From: Actinomadura viridilutea
GTDB taxonomy: Bacteria > Actinomycetota > Actinomycetes > Streptosporangiales > Streptosporangiaceae
Assembly (NCBI GenBank): GCA_003001795.1
Contig: PVNI01000009.1
Span: 62,001-126,000 of the forward strand
DNA length: 64,000 nt
Direction: 5' to 3'
Under the pieces are notes generated by a model that worked only from the letters and a program-made list of their open reading frames with translations, ran no database searches and was not told the origin of the DNA. The translations under genes and the position numbers were made by a program. Shown piece after piece: positions 60,098 to 64,000 of the stretch; within the stretch, counting starts at the first letter, position 1; each line of letters opens with the position of its first letter.

Positions 60098-60137
60098 GAG
60101 ACTGCGTCGCAATCTGTCATCGGAAAGGGAATCAGGC

Positions 60138-60539
60138 TTGAGGAAGCGTCTGTTGATGTCCGCCGCCGTCTTGGCGGTTGCGCTCGGCGCCGGTGCGTGC
60201 GGAGGGGACTCGAAGGACGAAGCAAACGGTTCGACATCGGTCAGCCCCTCGGCCGCGTCCAGCAGCTCCGCTCCCGCCACGCCCCCCGCCGGAGGCAACG
60301 CGTCTTCGAACGGCGGCACGGGCTCGGGCACCGGTTCGGGCGGCGCCGGTCAGGGCACGGCGCAGAACGAGACGCAGGCGAAGATGATGAAGGTCGCGCA
60401 GTGCATGCGGGACAAGGGCTACGACGTCCAGGACCCGACGCCCAGCGGCCACATCGTGTTCAAAAACGTCAAGGACGCGGAGGCCGCCAACAAGGCGCTG
60501 AACGAGTGCCGCGCCAAGCACAACGTCACCGGGCCCTGA
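60138..60539 (+). CDS. Lipoprotein of unknown function
   Basis: A protein of 133 residues from TTG60138 (AGGGA 7 bases upstream). 'RKRLLMSAAVLAVALGAGAC' is a lipoprotein signal with Cys21 as the lipid site. A Ser/Gly/Thr-rich spacer of about 55 residues follows, then a small domain with two Cys ('KVAQCMRDKGYDVQD', 'KALNECRAKHNV') likely joined by a disulphide. It starts 40 bp after the mycosin gene and ends before a terminator, so it is the last gene of the secretion cluster. The C-terminal domain resembles short domains of actinobacterial lipoproteins near type VII or efflux genes; role unknown. Confidence 0.75.
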   Translation: MRKRLLMSAAVLAVALGAGACGGDSKDEANGSTSVSPSAASSSSAPATPPAGGNASSNGGTGSGTGSGGAGQGTAQNETQAKMMKVAQCMRDKGYDVQDPTPSGHIVFKNVKDAEAANKALNECRAKHNVTGP

Positions 60540-60567
60540 GCCAGGAGCCGCTCGTCGCAGGCTGCGG

Positions 60568-60604
60568 AAGGGTGTCCTTTCCGAACATGAGAAGGGACAC
60601 CCTT
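60568..60604 (+). terminator. Terminator after the secretion cluster
   Basis: AAGGGTGTCC (60568-60577) pairs with GGACACCCTT (60595-60604), extended inward by weak pairs, and is followed by a TTCTCTT run. A standard intrinsic terminator. Confidence 0.85.
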
Positions 60605-60752
60605 TTCTCTTACCCAAAGTTGGCTCGCTCTGCGGTGCCTAGGATGAGGCAGATGCAGCGCCCGCCCCGGAAACGACGAGCGAAGCAGACGGAGACGATA
60701 GGCCTCAGCGCAATGCGCGACTGGACATAAGCGTCGAAGGACAGAATCGGTC

Positions 60753-61583
60753 ATGGCGGACCTGTTCGAAATCCCCCTAGTGACGATCGTCAATCTGCCG
60801 CAGGATCTGCACTACCAGCTGACAGAGCCGAGCACCGGCGAGATCGTCGCCCAAGTATCGCCGGTGGCGGTGGGGGCAGCGTGGCGCGAAGGTACACTGG
60901 GACGCCTTTTTCGTAAGGCCAAGCGTGCCCGAAGCATTTACCCGGGAGAGACATATCATGTCCCCCGCATCACCTTTCGGGTGGCGGGCGCGCGGAACGA
61001 GACGCTCTTCTTTGTCGATCGAGCCGACAAGCTGATCGGCAATCCTTGCATCCCGAACTCGGCGGTCGTGGCCGCGGACGGTGGCGTACTGGGGTATATA
61101 ACGAACGATCACTACCACATCCTCAGAGCGGTTGATCCGCCTGTTGATGCCAATGGAATCGCCACCGTTCGCGGAATGGGATTTCTGCTGGACCACCACA
61201 ACAATGTCGTAGGCGAGGTCGTCAGGCGGGCACCATGGACGCCGCACGCGATGAAGGCGGGCCTTCCTCCCGATGAGTACGCTGTCAGCTTCGAGGGGCC
61301 GGACGGCTCGGTCTGGGGAAGAAGGAAAGGCGAGGAGCTCATAGTTGAATTCAACCCGGACGCCTCGCGAACCCTCAGGATTCTCATGATCTCCAACCTG
61401 ATATGCGGCAAGGCCGATGAGCGGCTCTATACACCCTTCACGACATCCGGATACACGCCGCCGGAGCCGCTGGAACCGGCGACTGAACCGTATCCCGGAT
61501 ATCAGGGGGTCCATGAGTCTTACATGCAATACCAGGAAAAGTTCATCAAGTGGTTCCAGAGGAATGTCGTCCCCTCTGGGTGA
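60753..61583 (+). CDS. Tubby/LOR-like beta-barrel protein (paralogue 3)
   Basis: A protein of 276 residues with the same strand-turn units as the proteins at 37922 and 38887: 'YQLTEPSTGEIVAQV', 'ETLFFVDRADKLIG', 'VVAADGGVLGYI', 'FLLDHHNNVVGEV', 'VSFEGPDGSVWG'. It adds a C-terminal extension with 'EPYPGYQGVHESYMQY' and 'EKFIKWFQRNV'. GC content is visibly lower here than in the rest of the window. The closest relative is the protein at 61967. No signal peptide or membrane helix. Function unknown; lipid or protein binding is the known behaviour of tubby-like folds. Confidence 0.6.
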   Translation: MADLFEIPLVTIVNLPQDLHYQLTEPSTGEIVAQVSPVAVGAAWREGTLGRLFRKAKRARSIYPGETYHVPRITFRVAGARNETLFFVDRADKLIGNPCIPNSAVVAADGGVLGYITNDHYHILRAVDPPVDANGIATVRGMGFLLDHHNNVVGEVVRRAPWTPHAMKAGLPPDEYAVSFEGPDGSVWGRRKGEELIVEFNPDASRTLRILMISNLICGKADERLYTPFTTSGYTPPEPLEPATEPYPGYQGVHESYMQYQEKFIKWFQRNVVPSG

Positions 61584-61651
61584 TCGGATAACGGTCTCAG
61601 TTCGTGGTTTCATTTTGCTCCGCTGCAGACGTCAAAAAGCGGGACCTCTGG

Positions 61652-61694
61652 CTCCGATAGAGGCAAGTTGGGGTCGACCCTTCCTCTATCGGAG
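61652..61694. repeat. 12-bp perfect inverted repeat in degraded DNA
   Basis: CTCCGATAGAGG (61652-61663) and CCTCTATCGGAG (61683-61694) are perfect complements with a 19-base loop. It lies inside the remnant between two tubby/LOR-like genes and could be a terminator or the footprint of a rearrangement. Confidence 0.5.
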
Positions 61695-61709
61695 TCGCTT
61701 CGCCCGGGC

Positions 61710-61867
61710 CGAGTGGCGGCTCGGCTGGCCATCGGTATGCGGGACGAAACGCAGTTCTTCTCTTGCCTCGGACGTATCCCGGCTATCAAGGGGTCCATTC
61801 TGAATACACGGAAAATCGGCAGAAGTTTATCAAATGGTACAAGAAGGATGTTGCTCCAGCTGACTGA
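61710..61867 (+). pseudogene. Remnant of a tubby/LOR-like gene
   Basis: Bases 61775-61867 read 'YPGYQGVHSEYTENRQ' and 'KFIKWYKKDVAPAD' to a stop, the C-terminal extension of paralogues 3 and 4. Just upstream, in another frame, 'RLAIGMRDETQFF' matches 'RVAGARNETLFF' of paralogue 3, with everything in between deleted. So this is an internally deleted, frameshifted copy left by tandem duplication. Confidence 0.7.
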
Positions 61868-61966
61868 ACCGTGATCGGTGGCGTATGTCCAAGGCGCTGT
61901 TCAATGAAGATTCCAACGTAGCCAGTGGGAAGGTCAGTAGTCGCGGGAGTGGAAAGGGAGGCGACC

Positions 61967-62782
61967 ATGACCGCCGTTACCGAAGTCTCACATCTGGAAG
62001 TCCAGGCGGCGGCGCAGGATTTGCACTACCAGGTGATCGATCCGAGTCAGGGGACGATCATCGCTGATGTCTCGCCGGTGGCTGTGGGAACCTCGCAGAG
62101 GAGAAGTGCGGTCAAGCAGGTTCTCGCCATGCTCGGCCGGGGCAGAAGGATCATACCTGCGGAAGCGCATCACATAGGACGCGTAGTCCTTCGGGTCGCG
62201 GATCGCCAGGGTCCGACGCTCTTTTTCTCCGACCGAGCCGAAAAGTGGATGGTGAATCCGTGTGTGCCGCAGGTGGTCGTCGTCGACGCGAGCGGGGGCG
62301 TGCTGGGCTATCTGACCGATGACCACTATGCGGTCATGACTCCGATGGACAGGAAGGTCGCCAACAATATCGCCACCATACGCTCAAGGCGGACGCTGTG
62401 CGATCGAAATCGTGACGTGGTGGCCGAAATCTACGTACAGTCACCCACGTACCCCGGGGGCAAGCCGGTGGGCACGCCTGAGTACAACACCCGGTTCGTA
62501 GGTCCGGACGGGGTGGTCTGGGCGGAGATCAAGAGCGCCCGTCAGGTGGTCGAGTTCAGCCCGCAGACGCCGTCGGAGGTCAGAAGTCTGATCGCCGCCA
62601 ATATGATCGCCAACGAGGTCGATAAACGGCTGATCCCGACCGGGAGTGACTTCAGGGCGCCTGTTCCACTGGAACCTTTATCGGATCCGTATCCCGGCTA
62701 CCAACAGATCCATGTCGAATACATGGAATATCAGCAGAAGTTCATCAAGTGGTACAGAGAGCGGGCTACCCCGGCAGGATGA
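61967..62782 (+). CDS. Tubby/LOR-like beta-barrel protein (paralogue 4)
   Basis: A protein of 271 residues, clearly homologous to paralogue 3 along its whole length: 'AAAQDLHYQVIDPSQGTII', 'ADVSPVAVGT', 'TLFFSDRAEKWMVNPCVPQ', 'DASGGVLGYLTDDHY', 'FVGPDGVVWAEI', and the tail 'DPYPGYQQIHVEYMEYQQ' and 'KFIKWYRERATPAG'. AAAGGGAGG 5 bases upstream fixes ATG61967 over the longer frame from 61925. Between it and paralogue 3 lies a degraded third copy. Tandem amplification of this gene beside the secretion cluster suggests diversifying selection. Confidence 0.6.
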   Translation: MTAVTEVSHLEVQAAAQDLHYQVIDPSQGTIIADVSPVAVGTSQRRSAVKQVLAMLGRGRRIIPAEAHHIGRVVLRVADRQGPTLFFSDRAEKWMVNPCVPQVVVVDASGGVLGYLTDDHYAVMTPMDRKVANNIATIRSRRTLCDRNRDVVAEIYVQSPTYPGGKPVGTPEYNTRFVGPDGVVWAEIKSARQVVEFSPQTPSEVRSLIAANMIANEVDKRLIPTGSDFRAPVPLEPLSDPYPGYQQIHVEYMEYQQKFIKWYRERATPAG

Positions 62783-63203
62783 GGTGCTGACAGAATCACT
62801 GGCCGTCGACGGGTCGGCCGTACTCTGGCTGGGCGCTTGTCATTGCGCTCTTGCTGATTTTGTGGCGGGGTTGGTGGTGGAATAGTCCTGTGGTGGACCG
62901 GTCCGGCTTGCCTTTAGCTGACGATCGGCGTCCCCGCGGTCGAGTCGAAGCGTGCAGCTCAGCGGAGGTCTGCGAGGTAGAAGGCCTGCGTCGAGATGAT
63001 CCTTGCCGGTCCGTGACTTCGTCTGTGCATGATGTTGTCAACGCCAGTGACTCTCCGTATGCTGGTCGATCGTCAATGGCGTGCGATGTCAGGGGCTCAT
63101 CGATAATCAGCCTCACTGAATCGCTCACCATGCCCACTGGTATGGCGTCAGCATGTGAGCCGTCTCGGTGCGAGCGCGCCGAGCTTCCAGGAAAGTGGTG
63201 AAC
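62783..63203 (+). other. 421-bp intergenic region
   Basis: No gene supported. The region is of lower GC than most of the window and separates the tubby-like genes from the next cassette; it presumably holds the promoter for 63204. AGGAAAG at 63189-63195 is the ribosome binding site of that gene. Confidence 0.4.
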
Positions 63204-63503
63204 GTGACCGACAAATCTGCTGACCCCCGTCGCATCATGCAGCATGCGGACGACATCGAGGCCGAGGTGGTGCCGAGGATCAAGCAGGCCGGGGACACGC
63301 TCAACAAGGACGGTACCTACAACCTGGAGGGCGGTGACTTCAGCATCACCTGCATGGCCGCCGGGTCGGCCTACCCGATCGCGCTCCAGTTCGCTTTCGA
63401 GGACATCAAGATGCTGATGTCCACCGCCAAGTCATATGCCAAGAAGGTTGAGACCGCTGGGCGCATGTACGCGAAGGCCGAGCTGAGGAGCGCTGGGAAG
63501 TAG
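63204..63503 (+). CDS. Small helical cassette protein, paralogue of 36343
   Basis: A protein of 99 residues. 'LNKDGTYNLEGGDFSIT' and 'SAYPIALQFAFEDIKML' match 'LNADGVYNLEGGSFSIT' and 'MAYPGALQFAFEDLRTH' of the protein at 36343 in position and spacing, so they form one family. The GTG at 63204 has AGGAAAG 8 bases upstream; GTG63198 is too close to it. The C-terminus is Lys/Arg-rich. A new gene starts 48 bp on, as in the first cassette. Unknown function; likely a type VII substrate or substrate partner. Confidence 0.7.
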   Translation: MTDKSADPRRIMQHADDIEAEVVPRIKQAGDTLNKDGTYNLEGGDFSITCMAAGSAYPIALQFAFEDIKMLMSTAKSYAKKVETAGRMYAKAELRSAGK

Positions 63504-63550
63504 GCGGCGACGCGTGAGCATCGAGCAACGGCGAGGAAAGGTGGACGAGG

Positions 63551-64000
63551 TTGGGTAACGGTGCCGGCAATCGTGGCGGTCAGTCGCCTGGCGGTCCGGA
63601 GACTCCCCCGTGGGACAGCGGCGGGCAGAATTCCGGCGGCTCCCCTGATCATGGCGGTCCGGCGCAGAGCAGACAGTCCTCCGGGAACAGCCCCGGCCCC
63701 GACTCTCGACCGAGCGGCGGCCCGCAGTCATCAGGGGGCGAAACTCCGGCGTCTCAAACAGCCCCGAGCCCGCAGCAGGACGCGGGGAGCCAGCAAAGCC
63801 CTAGCGGAGACGCATCTTCGAGGGGCGGGCGGAGTACGGGGGATCAGAGCTCCGGATCCGGTACGCCTACCAGCGGCGGGCCGGACTCTGGGAGCGGACA
63901 GCAGAGTCCTGCAGGGGATCAGAGCTCCAGCGGCGGACAGAACGCGAACAACCACTCCACCTCGGGCGGGCAGAACAGCAGCGGCGGGGGACAGCAGTCT
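63551..64000 (+). CDS. Gly/Ser/Gln-rich low-complexity protein (3' partial)
   Basis: A frame opens at TTG63551 (AGGAAAGG about 9 bases upstream) and stays open to the end of the window, at least 150 codons. It encodes almost only Gly, Ser, Gln, Pro, Asp and Thr, in short repeated blocks such as 'SGGQNSSGGGQQS' and 'GDQSSGSG'. There is no stop and no hydrophobic segment. It follows the small helical gene at 63204 in the place taken by the 404-residue Gly-rich protein in the first cassette. It may be the disordered start of a large secreted protein; the domain that would identify it lies beyond the window. Confidence 0.55.
   Translation, partial: MGNGAGNRGGQSPGGPETPPWDSGGQNSGGSPDHGGPAQSRQSSGNSPGPDSRPSGGPQSSGGETPASQTAPSPQQDAGSQQSPSGDASSRGGRSTGDQSSGSGTPTSGGPDSGSGQQSPAGDQSSSGGQNANNHSTSGGQNSSGGGQQS

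Overview
The window is 64 kb of high-GC DNA with GTG/TTG starts, tight ATGA-coupled operons and strong G+C-rich hairpins. It carries actinobacterial hallmarks: mycothiol synthase (mshD), GlnR, lmeA, a cysteine attenuation leader peptide, and a type VII (ESX-like) secretion locus with mycosins. I infer a chromosomal segment of a mycelial actinomycete, of the Streptosporangiales/Thermomonosporaceae kind, rather than a Mycobacterium. No rRNA, intact tRNA, CRISPR array or intact transposase was seen.

0-8.9 kb: a partial nucleotidyltransferase-like gene, a BON protein, a metallophosphoesterase, an SDR/enoyl-CoA hydratase pair, then a PhoP-like response regulator, its histidine kinase and a PDZ-less HtrA-type protease. 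Runs of 11-bp-spaced TTCAG direct repeats precede both the regulator and the protease gene, which suggests one regulon. ArfB and a peptide deformylase follow.

9-20 kb: a DivIVA-domain protein, a gamma-carbonic-anhydrase-like protein, a 1349-residue CbxX/CfqX-type double AAA protein with altered nucleotide-binding motifs, a 61-residue conserved-looking protein, low-affinity phosphate uptake (DUF47 protein plus PiT) and a secreted 5'-nucleotidase.

19.8-31 kb: mshD, pstSCAB behind a perfect PHO box, glnR, a MoaD/ThiS protein, lmeA, an ECF sigma/anti-sigma pair, a thioredoxin, then a sulfur operon (DUF4395, CysA-type sulfurtransferase, DUF1416/SseC). That operon is preceded by a leaderless cysteine-rich leader peptide. 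The order is close to the mycobacterial Rv0813c-Rv0821c neighbourhood as I remember it.

31-64 kb: two type VII secretion clusters and accessory modules. The first has a mycosin in an operon with three membrane-anchored proteins, divergent from a three-gene cassette (small helical protein, WXG-like membrane/Gly-rich protein, tubby/LOR-like protein) that sits beside a decayed second copy; then YbaB and EccC on the minus strand. The middle is a polymorphic-toxin island: a WXG protein overlapping a deaminase toxin gene, three SUKH-4 immunity proteins, a STAND-type P-loop protein with WD40-like repeats, and a SUKH-4/deaminase fusion whose deaminase matches the nearby toxin. The second cluster has EccD, EccB, three Esx-type proteins, two further candidate substrates, a second mycosin and a lipoprotein. 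It is followed by more tubby/LOR-like paralogues, one a pseudogene, and another cassette running off the end. EccE and EccA of classical type are not seen.

The best candidates for an undescribed system are the STAND-WD40 plus SUKH-4-deaminase operon and the repeatedly duplicated small-helical/tubby-like cassette around the secretion genes.
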